This document shows positions 46,401 to 58,870 of a DNA stretch of 64,000 bases, one piece after another (the first letter of the stretch is position 1; the number at the start of each line of letters is the position of its first letter). Below the pieces are notes generated by a model that searched no databases, was not told where the DNA came from, and worked only from the letters and a program-made list of their open reading frames with translations. This DNA is from Exobasidium rhododendri (taxonomy: Eukaryota; Basidiomycota; Exobasidiomycetes; Exobasidiales; Exobasidiaceae). Position numbers and translations under genes: made by a program. The DNA lies in assembly GCA_026210745.1 (NCBI GenBank), contig CP110630.1:5642001-5706000 (forward strand), read 5' to 3'.

Positions 46401-46918
46401 CAATTGCTACCGTGCCGACCAACATATCGACGTCGCCCAATGGGGAGAATACGACTCCATCAGCAGAAGACGATAGCGAGTCTGTCTTGCAGACGTACCT
46501 CAGTCTGATTGCACTGTCACTGCTTTCGCACTTCACTTCAATCGTGCTGCCTTCCATCTCCCGCCTGACTACGGCTGGTTCGTCTCAACTCGTCGCCGAC
46601 CTAGAATATCTCCTCAACATCCTTTCTGCTCTAAATGTCAACACCAGTGCTGCTGCTGCTCAAGCTGGCTCGAGCGACAGCTTCGGTCAAGCCAAGAATC
46701 AGTCCATCTACCTTATCAGAACACTAGAGGCTTGGAAAGATACTTGCAAGCTCAAAGACAGCGATGGCAAAAGAATTCAGAACCTCGTCAGAAGCGGCCA
46801 ATTGGCAAGAGGAGTTCCCATGAACGGCATTGAAAATTTTGACGGGGACGAGGAACGACTGAGAAGCCTGGCAAGCACTGCAGCCTTCGAAATGGTGGGC
46901 AGAATGCGAGGCTGGTAA
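43472..46918 (+). CDS. COG7: Conserved oligomeric Golgi complex subunit 7
   Basis: Lobe B subunit of the COG tether, which recycles Golgi glycosylation enzymes. A single uninterrupted exon of 1148 residues, longer than human COG7 (770) because of Ser-rich and Asn-rich inserts. Conserved segments: SLDGHDEAESWLNETI near the N-terminus (cf. the DVKEWIN start of animal COG7), LAESWSTLSADVTSFLSESK then SLSVFERTPEYESRK, the ELTMPTFSLSPTEEMSRIGE block, and SSQLVADLEYLLNILSALNV near the end. A poly-Ser tract sits near residue 195, encoded by tct/tcc repeats. No intron is needed, unlike most neighbours. Tail-to-tail with the DAHP synthase gene (131 bp between stops). Confidence 0.85.
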   Translation: MNQNGSADQSSPSRPSASRPAGSSNGAGSVEIIRRNAGHRHQTSHHQTIDPLIESLDGHDEAESWLNETINLRRAGKVVPTSALHLKVESMNGADSSPSSSNAPQSSSDLNMLESHLSSLSTTLTFSRQDTLSVIDSTISNVTNAIPKLGLELRLMKDAALTLKASIDNLRRQALNPTSISSNDQQASSSSSSSSSSNTASEALQRLSALSTLHSRMSAARDVLSLAESWSTLSADVTSFLSESKFASACSRLAGTKSSLSVFERTPEYESRKILFEGLCDSLIGGILPSLANAVKEKNVFDSQQIAEIFVKIGREDQFAERWRSLRTESWLLQWKNARIGEEMGGRNENATHFVYFVPTAYDDFRELLNEETMFAPSLFPKDPRKSMELFTSSAQLALEPSFQSRLLSSMQQHEHEGLLVLVRIHTAIKDAIIGFSKALSRVEAGSERPGSVSPTQTLNGPIVDHSPIAMSPLNEHKQMGTASQSPISPNATRPRLSSSHSRKLSHRRLNVNLAAPNAKSSSNSDAQDDFFQNGNSIVRQSTSNTLLGYLPEPSDWERILLDPIVEFQLDYGHLEATFLTKEAAKASRANEAAAATAPRMGANANFDSLLLGAQIGNLLWEDCKMVRTLAEDATQRSVSLMYGLASAELIASLDQVYVQIFEKFRRRVEERSKGVVEAARRQASGRLDSTREGLQNSSSVEEDQWKAIEESVGLLSIMHQAEQSIEAVERHVAEQLKDVGEMILNAATTSGYDAMLRLCGHGSPQGTTKTPLAVLIRRYSTPLESGSLFRVLEGARMVARESRNTTSTLVKRQDLLVESKFTLMKQIDVVQNHLIDMTLAPLMSYLELYTQLPIWEASRLPGSVNEYELTMPTFSLSPTEEMSRIGEGLLDLPRLLEAWSDNDDLRWAVKSVSSIALKEKEFEAEGASRSAEQVEASTGSSSPVQSNKRMSFHPSSSSPVVDRRSGSHRHTASLAAIATVPTNISTSPNGENTTPSAEDDSESVLQTYLSLIALSLLSHFTSIVLPSISRLTTAGSSQLVADLEYLLNILSALNVNTSAAAAQAGSSDSFGQAKNQSIYLIRTLEAWKDTCKLKDSDGKRIQNLVRSGQLARGVPMNGIENFDGDEERLRSLASTAAFEMVGRMRGW

Positions 46919-47049
46919 CATGTAATTTTAGTACGTTTCGTACGGAATGTTGTATGTGTGCATCATTCTACGTCAAATTGAGTGGGTCAGGAATAGCTAA
47001 TAGTACAAATGTCGATTTGAATCTTCGTCCTCTCCAGATGCATCAGCCT

Positions 47050-48812
<1,763 letters not shown>

Positions 48813-50526
48813 ATGTCGGGCCCTCAGCTTCAAGAGGACGGTACTGATCTACGACAAAGACCTGTGAAGAGAGCAACGATCGCGATGGAAGAAGGAAGGA
48901 CATTGTCGAGTGAGGGTAAAGATAGTACGGCACTTAGTAGAGGGGGAAGCGGTAGCGCCAACGACAGCACAGAAAAGAGGACGATGGACAGGGATCACAG
49001 TCTGGCTGACGATGGGCTGGGAGGCCCAGCGATGGGTGTTCCGAGGCGAGCGACTATGATGACAGACCCTGCTGAAGGAAGGACACTAGGCAGGTAAGTC
49101 GACGTCTGCTTAGCTTTTGGCAAGGAGATTGCCGGGAATGGATGCGGCTCCAGCTCACTTTTTGGGTTCTTGACAGATCATTCACCTCTCTTTTTGTTCC
49201 TGAACATCGACTTACGGAATCGCCGAGTATCAAGCAAAGTCTCTACAATGTTCTCACGTATACTTACTTGAACGTTTTGCTTCTGCTCATCCCCATCTCA
49301 TGGGCTCTTCATTTTGCCCTGGACGAGACAAAATCGAGTTCCGCCCTAGCCGTCTTCTTGACGTCCTTCCTAGCGATCATGCCATTGGCCGGTCTACTAT
49401 CCTACGGAACGGAAGAAGTCTCTTTTCGGGTCGGACAAACACTGGGTGGATTACTGAATGCCACACTTGGAAACGCTGTTGAACTGATCGTCGCCATCAT
49501 TGCTCTCTTTCAGTGCCAATTGACGATTACTCAAACATCCTTGATCGGCTCGGTGCTTTCCAACTTGCTTCTCGTTTTGGGAATGTGCTTCTTCGTTGGT
49601 GGACTGCGCTACAAAGAACAAGAATTCAAGCAAACGGCTGCTCAACTGAACACCGGAATGTTGGCCATGGCCGTCATCAGTGTTCTAATTCCCGCCTCAT
49701 TTCATGCGACTCTGGGTGTGGACATTCCGGACGTTACCGAGCGACCTGATCTGCTACAGATGTCTCGTGGTGCATCGATAATACTATTGTTGATCTACGC
49801 TGGTTACCTCTGGTTTCAACTCCGATCACACGTCCATCTGTATGCTGACGACGAAGACGCAGGAGAAGAAGTTCCCACCTTGGACATCAAGATAGCAGTG
49901 GCCACTTTGGTGCTGTCGACTGTCCTGGTAGGTGTGACCTCGGAATGGCTAGTCGACTCTCTGCCAGGCTTCACGACTCAATATGGAGTCAGTCAAACTT
50001 TCGTCGGGCTAGTCCTCCTGCCCATTGTTTCCAACGCAGCCGAGCACGTCACCGCCGTGGTAGCAGCTCGACGGAATGCAGTGGACCTCGCCATGGGTGT
50101 GGCTGTTGGATCCTCTATTCAGATTGCGATATTCGTCATTCCCTTATTGGTCGTTATTGGGTGGATTGCTGGGAAGCCACTGAGTCTACTGTTCGATCCC
50201 TTCGTCTCGATCCTTCTCTTTCTCGCTGTGTGAGTTGGAGAAGAGAACACTCCGCCTTCCAGTGGACTGATGTTATGTGCTCACACTTTACCTCCTTTCC
50301 TCGCCCTCTCCTTAGTCTCATTGTCTCGTATGCGATCGCCGACGGGCGCTCCAACTGGATGGAGGGCTATCTCCTCATGAATGTGTTCGTCTTGATGGCT
50401 CTGGCTGCATGGTATGTTCCCGACGTCAACTCGCTCTACTCGGATGAATACTGCAGGAATCCGGCAGCAGTGATAGCAGCTACTGCCTCGCTTACGACAT
50501 CAATGCCTATAGCCACAGCAATGTAG
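48813..50526 (+). CDS. VCX1: Vacuolar Ca2+/H+ exchanger (CAX family)
   Basis: Moves Ca2+ into the vacuole in exchange for protons. Three exons (48813-49093, 49177-50229, 50316-50526), introns 83 and 86 nt, give 514 residues. A hydrophilic N-terminal region of about 95 residues with repeated RRATM/RATI-like motifs could be regulatory. About eleven membrane segments follow. The two alpha repeats are visible: LGGLLNATLGNAVELIVAII and LLPIVSNAAEHVTAVVAARR, with the acidic ion-binding Glu of each. An acidic loop (YADDEDAGEEVPTLD) separates the halves. The last intron falls inside a membrane helix (FLAV|LIVSYAIADGRSNW), which supports its removal. A short Ala/Thr-rich tail ends the protein. Confidence 0.93.
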
Positions 50527-50723
50527 GCTGAGCAGCTGCTCTCCACAACATACCAATTCGTGCGAATATCTTCATTGATCATCGATGCAGTCTCTCTGAG
50601 TCAATAATCAATTCTTCCAGCTCAAATGTACTACATATGCCCTCTTTTCATCTCTACAATCATCGAAAAAGACAATCTAGGGTTCTTGAGTGCGCCTTTC
50701 TAATGCAACTTCGAGTCATTCAG

Positions 50724-51720
50724 TCACTCCTCGGCTAAGAGTACGTACTCCCTCTGACTTCCACCGAGCTTCAAGGTATCTCCATTTCTCATCTCATAAT
50801 AGCGAGAAGGAGGCACTTCTGCGTCATTGACCAAGCATCCATTGGCCGACTCCAAGTCAAGTAAAAAAGGTCTGACAGGGTGAGACAAAATTAAGGGAAG
50901 CTTAGCCAAGATCTTTGAAACCGTAAAGGCAGCATCTGAGCAACTCACTTGACGCTCTGTTTCTCGTCTCCAAATTCGTTTCGTTCGCGAATGTTGCGAA
51001 ATTGAATGACAGCATGCTGCTTCGAAATGCTAGGATGATCGATTGGAATGTCTGCGACTGCTCGATCTCGTCCCATGAGATAGCACGATTGACGAGAAAT
51101 GTGAAGCACGTCTGTGCAAGGAAGGAAGATGACCGATAGTGTCAGACTCAGCACTCAGACGATTGTCGACCACCCACCCTGATCCACCATCACTAACCTA
51201 TCTCCTTGCCATCCTTGAAAACGTAAAGTCTCCACTTCTTTTTGGCCTTTCTAGCTTCTGGAGGTTCAGCATACTTGAGGGCCACACCGTTCTTGTTGTT
51301 GCTCTCCTTGGCTAGCAAACCGGAAGCTTCGAAATTAGGCTCCACCTGCTGTTGCCGCTGCTGCTCTTCATGCTCTCCGTTCGACCTGCTGGAATTTTCT
51401 CGATGTCGACGATCATAAGACTGTCTTTCTCGAGCTCTGTCTCTTTCAAAGTCAGGCGACCTCGAACGTCGTTGTGCCGCTGATCGCGATTCTATTTCTT
51501 CCTTATCTCGACGAGAGGAGGATGCAATGACAGCATCTCTCTCTGTTGATCTCCTTCTTCCATGCCTAGCCCTCTCATACTCGTCGTCGCTTCGCCTCTT
51601 GCTTTGATGACTTCGAGAAGAACCTTCTCTCCTTCGGTCCTCCACGTGCTCCCCTTTCCTTCGATACCGATCCTCCTTCTCGGCGTGTTTTTGTCTGTCG
51701 TCGTACTCCTCTTTCGGCAT
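50724..51720 (-). CDS. PML1: FHA-domain splicing factor Pml1/SNIP1 (RES complex)
   Basis: Pre-mRNA retention and splicing (RES) subunit, or SNIP1 in animals. Three exons (51720-51198, 51111-50949, 50871-50724), introns 86 and 77 nt, give 277 residues. The N-terminal 120 residues are an Arg/Glu/Ser-rich coil (RRRSTERDAVIASSSRRDKE). The linker RKAKKKWRLYVFKDGKEI leads into the FHA domain: CYLMGRDRAVADIPIDHPSI, then SKQHAVIQFR, then LLDLESANGCLVNDAEVPPS and a final YYEMRNGDTLKLGGSQREYV strand. The Arg, Ser and His phosphothreonine-pocket residues are all present. An in-frame start at 51879 would add 53 residues; the ATG before PKEEYDD is preferred because the upstream part lacks the repeat character. 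Confidence 0.9.
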
Positions 51721-52010
51721 GGTGGACCGACCTGCTATTCGTGTCTTTTCAATTAAAGACGAAAGGAAAACCCTTTTTCCCCCTCTTCGATAAATCTTGC
51801 GCGACAGGCTTTGAGCGCGTTTAGTTTCGTCCTCCACTCGGACCAGCCAAGTGACCGGTGCATATTCCTCCCCTTCCAAGTCGGTATCGCCGTTTCTTTT
51901 GCCCTTCGAATGCTCGTACTCCTTTTGAGTTAGGCCGTTACAAAGTCAAACTGCTCTACATGTTTTCTCCTCCTTGATTCCTAGAACAGCAGACACAAAG
52001 CTCGCTTGCC

Positions 52011-53378
52011 ATGCTACGACTTGCTTTACCTATCCTCAAGACTCAGATTCATTTCCAAGTATCAAAGGCGAGAGGAGTCAAGATGGCTGCCTTTTCAGAT
52101 CCTTCCTTCAACTTCAAAGGTGAGAAACGACTATTCGACGGGCTTTTGAGGCTTTTGTGACTCAGCTCAACAGACGACTTCCCCTCTCTCTTTGCGCCGA
52201 GGCAGCCTATCTTGAGAATCGACCACGATACCCTGATCTTCTCTATGAAACTGTTTTAAAGTACCACAAAGGTCCGAAGGAAACCGTTCTAGATCTGGGT
52301 TGCGGACCTGGTCTTTCCCTGTTTCCGTTCGCTTATCACTTCAAGAAGTTGATAGGTGTAGACCCATCGCAAGGGATGATCGGGGAAGCTCAAGGTGCAT
52401 GGCAAGCCTGGAAAAGTATCCAAAAATATCCGAAGCAATTAGTAGCCGATGAAGCTCAATTCAGTCTTTCAAGTGCAGAAAATCTCTCAGTGATCGAAAG
52501 TGACTCTGTCGATTTGATCACAGCAGCTACAGTAAGTCTGCCACCTAACGCAGCAGAACTCTCCCCGCCTTTCATTTACTGATCCCAAGCTCCTCTCTCC
52601 TCTTCCTTTCCCAAGGCTGCACACTGGTTTGACCATCCGTCTCTGTGGCCTGAATTGGGCAGAGTACTCAAATCCAACGGCACGGTAGCCTTCTGGGTGA
52701 GCGCAACAGTGCAAGGGCGTACCAATCTGTCTTCGTTTACTAACCACATCAGACTACTTTAAGTAGACGTATGCCTCCAATTATCTTCCATCGCATCCTG
52801 ATCTCGCTTCTATGATGATGGAGTTCATGAATAGCCACAGTGAAAATCTTGGTCCTTATTGGCCTCAGCCAGGTCGAAGTATCCTCGAGAACCTCCTAGC
52901 AGATGTTCCGTTTCCTTTTCAATTGCAGGGTGGTCAAGAGGACACGACGACGTGGGATGAAAACAGTGCAACCCGAGTAGCTCATAAGCTCGCGTCGGAC
53001 GGCATTCCCGATCTTGCTTGGACAAGGGGCGAAGCAAGAGAGGAGACCTTTCGAATGGAGGTAAGCTTCCTCTTCTTCCCCTCGTGGATGTGACCCACGA
53101 AAGCTGACCTCCCATAATCGACAAATCCTCTACAGCAAGTAATAACCTTCGATGCTCTCAACGGCTACTTTCACACTTCAAGCGCTTCGATGCAGTACTT
53201 TAAGAAGAATCCAGACCTACAGGCGGAGAAGCCAGATTTGATTGATCGTCATGTCGAGCGACTTAGAAATCTGGTCTTGCAAGAACGATCAAAAGGCGTG
53301 GGCATTGAAGAGGGGCTCGACGATGATCACATCAGAATAGCTTGGCCGCTCGGACTCATGATGATCCGAAAAGCGTAG
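52011..53378 (+). CDS. SAM-dependent methyltransferase, Crg1-like
   Basis: Class I methyltransferase similar to yeast Crg1 (cantharidin resistance) and trans-aconitate methyltransferases; substrate unknown. Five exons (52011-52119, 52206-52531, 52616-52696, 52767-53060, 53136-53378), introns of 70-86 nt, give 350 residues. The fold starts at the joined AYLENRPRYPDLLYETVLKY. SAM motif I is ETVLDLGCGPGLSLFPFAYH, the post-I acidic residue is in IGVDPSQGMI, and the joined ITAATAAHWFDHPSLWPELG is typical of this subfamily, as is the C-terminal AWPLGLMMIRK. The first 24 residues are basic and hydrophobic (LRLALPILKTQIHFQVSK), and a second Met (MAAFSDPSFNF) follows at residue 25. Either a mitochondrial leader or a downstream start is possible. 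Confidence 0.85.
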
Positions 53379-53867
53379 TTTATGACACTGGCGGGAGAGA
53401 TTTTGAATGAGTTCGGTGTGTAAGCAACAATCTTTCCGAGCACACTCTTTTCCCCTCTATATCATTACACTGTGCGCAAATCAGCTTTCCGTTCTAGGCT
53501 TCGAGTGATGGCACAGCCAAGCAATTCGAGCTGACTCGCGCCGATCTCTAGGAGAAGTATTATCCCGTAGTTATCTAGAGTGGGCCTGTTCGGCCTCTTC
53601 TTGTTGTTCCATCATATGAGACACATGTATCGCAGACAATGCGACTCACAGGCATCGAGATATGCACCGGTCGATGTGCGCCATCCTTCGAAGAGGGGTG
53701 AAGCTATCCGCGCTCTTGAATCTTCCCAGGTGGTGCAAGTGGGGAGAAAGAGCTTCACGTGAATTATTCCGGCCCAAGAAAAATCAAAATTTGGAATGAA
53801 ACCTAGAGAGTGTTCCATTTTGCCTTGATCTTCTTGCGTGGATCTACATGCCAAGTGGTTGTTTGCC
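53379..53867. other. Tandem intergenic region, methyltransferase 3' end / RPC40 promoter
   Basis: 489 bp between two plus-strand genes, the only same-strand junction of complete genes between 1.4 and 55 kb. A minus frame (53869-53612) has no recognisable protein character and starts on the palindromic ccatgg of the RPC40 start. Nothing else seen. Confidence 0.55.
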
Positions 53868-55055
53868 ATGGTCGACCCGTCCCGACTCGTAGAGATTCAT
53901 CCAGAGAGGGTAGGGGCCGTTGCTTCACCTCACTTCCCGCATAACGACACCAGCTCGACGAACTTTAGTTGGTCGTTGGATAGGTTCAGAGACAGTCTGA
54001 GAACACACATCACAAGACTTTCACCAGATCGAATTGAATTCGACTTGATCGGCTTGGATGCAAGTATTGCGAATGCTATACGAAGAACATTGATGGCAGA
54101 GGTCCCTACAGTAGCGATCGAAGAAGTTTATGTTAACAACAATACGAGCATCGTTGTTGATGAGGTCTTGAGCCATCGACTGGGACTGGTGCCTATGAAA
54201 ATTGACCCGGGAAGAGTCGAAATGCGAAAAGGTTAGTGGAGCCGGAAGGAAAGGCATTGAGGGGGGAAAATGACCACGATACTAACACCGGATCCTGTAG
54301 AGAAAGGTGTCGCTACCGACAGAGACACAATTGTATTCTCGCTAAACGTGTGCTGCGAACGGATAGGGAAGAGTGAAAATCAGATCATCAATAGCAAAGG
54401 TGAGTCTGATGTCGTTGTCATTTGCTGCAATTTACAACTAGCTCTAGCGATCTTATGTGCCCACGATTCTATTCTTGCAGTCCTCTCCGGCGACTTTGAT
54501 TGGGTACCACAGGGCGATCAAGCTAATTTTTGGTCGGATGATCCACCACGACCTGTTCACAACAACATCCTTCTCGCAAAGTTACGACCGGGACAAGGAA
54601 TTAATATGGAACTTCACTGTGCGAAAGGAGTGGGCAAAGACCATGCCAAGTTCTCACCCGTATCTACGGCATCGTATCGACTTCTTCCGCACATCGACAT
54701 TCCTGACCCTCTAGCGATCGAAGAGAAAGACATACCTAAATTTGTTCAATGCTTCCCCAAAGGCGTGATTGGAGTACGGAGGCACAAGAGCACTGGGCAA
54801 GAGGAGGTATATGTCAAGAATGCTCGTAAAGATACGGTGAGCAGAGAAGTACTTCGACATGCTGAATTTGAAGGAAAGGTGAAGCTAGGCAGAGTGCGGG
54901 ACCACTTCTTATTCGACGTGGAAAGCACGGGAGCAATCAGTCCAGAGGCCCTGATGCCCTCGGCCATCGCAGTTCTGCTGGAAAAGATTCGAGTGGTGCG
55001 GAAGGGTGTAGAGCAATTGGAAAGTCAACATGCATACTACACGCAGCCACGGTAG
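53868..55055 (+). CDS. RPC40: RNA polymerases I and III subunit AC40
   Basis: Alpha-like assembly subunit shared by Pol I and Pol III, partner of AC19. Three exons (53868-54231, 54301-54399, 54481-55055), introns 69 and 81 nt, give 345 residues, close to yeast Rpc40 (335). The ATG lies in an ideal gccATGG context. Alpha-motif signatures: FDLIGLDASIANAIRRTLMA, EVPTVAIEEVYVNNNTSIVV and DEVLSHRLGLVPMKIDP. Later blocks include FWSDDPPRPVHNNILLAKLR, PGQGINMELHCAKGVGKDHA and KFSPVSTASYRLLP. Both introns fall in the less conserved stretch after MRK, where reading through would stop at once. A second Pol III-related gene, TFC3, is 30 kb away, but the two are not clustered. Confidence 0.96.
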
Positions 55056-55395
55056 CGGGAAATTTTAACCTAATGCTTCGTCGATGGACTGAAGGAAGAG
55101 GAAAGATCTAGTATGCGGTTGACGAAGTGGCTAGAGATGGGAGATGGGACAAGCGCGAATCGAATGACGTGCGCTGTTGTAATTTATAGACCGTTTTCTG
55201 CCTCTATGTAATGAATGAGTGGATGATTATGGGACGAATCGCTGTACAAGTCTTGGAAGGGAATTACGGAAGATGCAGATGTACATGCAAAAGTAATGGA
55301 GAGAGGAAGAAGGAGGAAGGAAGGAGGAAGGAGGGAAGCGCGATCATGCCTCGAGATGAGTATCGTTGGGTGTAGCACCACGGTGCCGTGCTTCC
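55056..55395. other. Convergent intergenic region, RPC40 / SET2 3' ends
   Basis: 340 bp with an imperfect purine repeat (about 55298-55337). Presumably both 3' UTRs. No gene recognised. Confidence 0.6.
55298..55337. repeat. Imperfect (GGAAGGA)n purine tract
   Basis: About 40 nt of pure purine on the plus strand made of repeated ggaggaagga units, in the shared 3' region of RPC40 and SET2. A simple-sequence tract of unknown role. Confidence 0.75.
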
Positions 55396-58324
55396 TCATT
55401 TGTCGATGGGCGATGCCGTTGTGATGCTCGATTCCTGGTCATTGCCTTCATGGCCATTTTCACTCATCTGTAAGCTCAAGCTCTCCTCCTCTTCTTCTTC
55501 TTCGTCTTCCTCCTGTGCATGCTTGAGATGACCGTTGGCTGAAGGTGTCGGGATGAGGTTGGCAGGAGCAGCAGCAGAAGTCTCGATGGTATCCGATGCA
55601 GCAAAGACCCTCGGAGGGGTGTGAGGGGTAAAAGTTGGACTCTTGCCTTTTCCCTTTCTGGCAATCAACTTGCTTGTATACTCCACTGCGAACAGCTTCA
55701 CCTTCTTGGTCTTTTCAGCCGACAGACCCGATGCGAAGTTATCCTTCGGCGGCCAGTGAACCGATCCTCTCATCTCCTTGCCGCTGATGATGTTCGTCAA
55801 TTCCTTTGCGTGCTTTTTGAATGTCTCCTTTTCCAAGTCGTTCTTGTAGACAGACATTATTCGAACGACCACCTCGCTCACAAACTTCTTTAGCCGTCTC
55901 TCTGCCACTTCGGCGGAAGGCTTCTCTGTAGTGGCACCTCGCATCTTCTTCTCGGAAGGACCATGACCGTTTACAAGAGTGGGGGAGTGCGACCTTTTCG
56001 GGCTTGCAAATGATGCTTCTTCGGAACCCACTCTCCTCCCCACTCCTTTCTTGGATTTGGCATGCAATGCTGCCGCCGCCGCCGCCGCTTCCTCCTCTGC
56101 TTGCTTCCGTTGTAGAGCCTCCGAGGCATTGGCGTTACGGATGATCTCTTCGATCGACAGTGGAACAGCCGCCGGCGCTTTGAATGTCACAGGAGGTTTT
56201 GCAATTGCCACAGCAGGTAGTATTGCTTTAAGATTCGGGGTGTTGGCCGTCCACGACCTGCTGGGAAAGTGTGGAGGAGGGCGAAGGTGCGATTGGCTGC
56301 GGTACTCATCCGGTGTTCTTGGGGTCGAAGGCGAATCGAGACTGCTCAACGCTGTCCGGCCTCTCTGACGTAGATTGGGAGTGAGCTGCGGGTGGCCTGA
56401 TTCTTCTCGCTTGGGCGCTATCACATCCAAACGGGTAGAGATGGAATTTGGCGCTCTAGCGTCTTCCAGTGTCATCGTCCTCTCCTTGGATCGCCGTTCG
56501 CTACTGCCCTTTTCCTCTTCTTCCTCCTCCTCCTCTATTATCCTTTTTCGCCGAGGGTCTACAGAAGTACCATGCGGAGGAAGAGGACTGTTACCGTCCG
56601 TCGTCGTCTCTTTCCTTGCTATTCGATAGCTCATCTCCAATTCGTCCCACGCAGATAGAAGGTCTTTCGACAGCGAACTGATCTCAGCATCGTCTTGCAC
56701 CGACAACTCTCTCACCACCCTGTCAACGCCCGAATCGACCACCTTGTTCTTCGAGACCAATGGCCACCTGGCGAGGCTGCCCATGACCAGCAGCACAATC
56801 TCCTTGTCGTCTCTCCATTCTTCCATCACACTAGCCATGAGGACAAAGCCGTGCAGTCGAACCAAGCATCGTTGCACTACCGCGTTCTGCGTCATGTGAA
56901 TGCGAGAGAGTAGTTTTTGCAAAATGTTTCGATTCGACGTCGCCTGTCGAAGGGCAGTGATTACTTTCGCGACATCTTCCTCTTCAATCGGGCTAAGGAC
57001 GGGCGTGAAGTCTTCGTCCAGGTGACGACTCTTCTTCTTACGTGTACCCTTTGCCTCCAGCTGATCCACTTGAGCGGAAATCCCCAAGGCGTCAATGAAG
57101 AGCTGCTCCATGCCTCCAATGTCAGTTTGTGTCTTTCCTCCAATCGTTCCGATACAGTTCGGCTCTCCACAGAAGCATGCCTGAGCATCATTTCCATACC
57201 TGTCCACATTGTAGTTGAAGGTCAACTCCTCTCCACGCTGAATATCCCTCTTTGCAAAGATACCCATCCTCATAAATTTACCAACATGCCACTTGGAGAC
57301 ATAGCAGTTCGGGTTACAGCTGTGATTCACAAATCGAGCGATGCCACCCTTTCTGGTTGCATCAAGGAACTGTATATGGCAGAATTACAGTGTCAGTAAG
57401 GTCTGGCATTGATCTTGTTAAGCAGTTTCTCCCCTCCAAGATCGACGTACCTCTTCCCGCTGCAGCATCATGAAATAGAAGTGGCGAATGCCTTCGTCGC
57501 GATACTCTTCCATCCGCTTTCTGAACTCCTTCTGTTCGACTACCTCTCCAATGTACTCGTAGATAAAGGCGTCGCTGCGTCACCAACACCCAAGGAGAGT
57601 ATGTCAACAGGGAACAAGAAAGCTGAAAGAGCATCGCAAAGACTACGTACGCTGAGATGTCCGAACCAGCTCGAAGTCCAAATCCCTTCTTTTCGGTCTC
57701 AATGATTTCCACATCTGCATACTGACACTTCTGGAATCGCTGATTCTGACAATACTGACCACAGTTGCATTCTGATTTGAGACACTCGACTTGTGTGAGT
57801 CTGTTGATGCAATCCGCTTCCTCCGTGCAGGCTAGGAGTGGATCATCGATGCCATGACGATAGCGACAATCACACACCATCGCCTCTTTTTCGTGTCCTT
57901 TACTTCTTCCTACTTTCGCATTCTGATACGAACTGGCCTTCATTCGCTCAAAAGTCTTGAAAGCTTTGTTCTCTGCTCTCGGTCGATCAGTGGCAAATTG
58001 GGTCGGTCCATCGCGAAGAGCTTTTGCGTCCGTTTTGGGTGATTCGATGCTGAGGCTAGCTTGGCGAGACGAGCTCGATCGTTTCTGATCGGAATCTACA
58101 TCCGCCAGTGCCTGTTCCTCCTTCTTCGTGGGAGAATGGGGTGGACTGTCGGGTAGCAAAGCTAGATTGATTCTTTCTGTCTTATGTACTCCTGGCCTGA
58201 CGCTGAAGTCTACCTCCTTTTGCATCTTCTCATCGAACAATTCTTCTTCCTTGACATCGTCACGCCATCCGACCTTTTCTTCGTCTACTAGGTCTCTCTT
58301 GGGTCTTGACTTTACGGCGACCAT
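55396..58324 (-). CDS. SET2: Histone H3 lysine-36 methyltransferase Set2
   Basis: Methylates H3K36 during Pol II elongation. Three exons (58324-57651, 57574-57451, 57369-55396), introns 76 and 81 nt, give 923 residues. The Cys-rich AWS domain lies at about 148-200 ([13 protein letters not shown], then [20 protein letters not shown]). The SET domain at about 200-320 includes the joined [40 protein letters not shown] and [20 protein letters not shown]. The post-SET is [18 protein letters not shown] long disordered middle follows. The SRI domain, which binds the phosphorylated Pol II tail, lies at about 755-840 ([20 protein letters not shown]). The C-terminus ends in an acidic tail. I did not see a clear WW motif. 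Intron 1 interrupts the start of SET and uses donor GTACGT. Confidence 0.95.
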
Positions 58325-58366
58325 GCTCGAATGAGAATCAGAAGAGACGTTCTCTTCCTATAACAT

Positions 58367-58676
58367 ATGTCCCGCCCGACACCTACTCCGGAGCCGTCCA
58401 AAGACGTCCACTTCTATGCTCGTTCGAAGAATGGTGCAGCGTTGATTCGAGATCGGCGCCTGTGATAAGAACGAAAGAGGGCTTTGCTCAATCACTGCAG
58501 TCCATCCAAGTATGTCTCAATGTCGCACTCTTCAGCAAGGCGAGGACATCAGCCTGGCAAGGACAGCGAGTAAGAAGATGTCTGGCCCTGATGCTGCACC
58601 TTTTCCAAAGGTCACACACGCTTCACGTCAAGCTCAAGTTCAACATCACCCTTCTTGTCTTAGAATTGCACCTTGA
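58367..58676 (+). CDS. Candidate small gene between SET2 and tubulin cofactor B (low confidence)
   Basis: An ATG 42 bp from the SET2 start on the other strand opens a frame reading MSRPTPTPEPSKDVHFYARS. Removing a 67-nt segment (58434-58500, donor GTGCAG, acceptor ctgcAG) joins in phase to a charged frame (CRTLQQGEDISLARTASKKM) that stops at 58676, giving 80 residues. The donor is weak, and there is no family match. Without the splice the frame stops after 32 residues. It would restore the plus/minus alternation seen in the rest of the window. Alternatives: a 5' extension of nothing, or an untranslated divergent transcript from the SET2 promoter. Confidence 0.25.
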
Positions 58677-58870
58677 CTGGGGGTCCCTTTGAACATCAAG
58701 CAGCGCGTCACGTGTCAAGCGGGACCGTCATCGAGCACCGATGACATGCAATGATCATGGGCATTCGGAGGTAGCACAGGAGTGGGTATACAGTCGTTAA
58801 GAGCAATACTGGTGTGCTTCTGTGTCCTTCCTAAGAATAGAATTTTGTCGAATTCCTCTCGCTTTTTCGA

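Noticed and set aside
53612-53869. Minus-strand frame of 85 codons upstream of RPC40
   Set aside because: Begins on the palindromic ccatgg of the RPC40 initiator and shows no recognisable domain. It would have restored strand alternation, but I could not support it.
58306-58692. Plus-strand frame of 128 codons overlapping the SET2 start
   Set aside because: Starts from a non-ATG codon within SET2 and has no protein-like block structure; the spliced 58367-58676 model in other frames is preferred, although itself weak.
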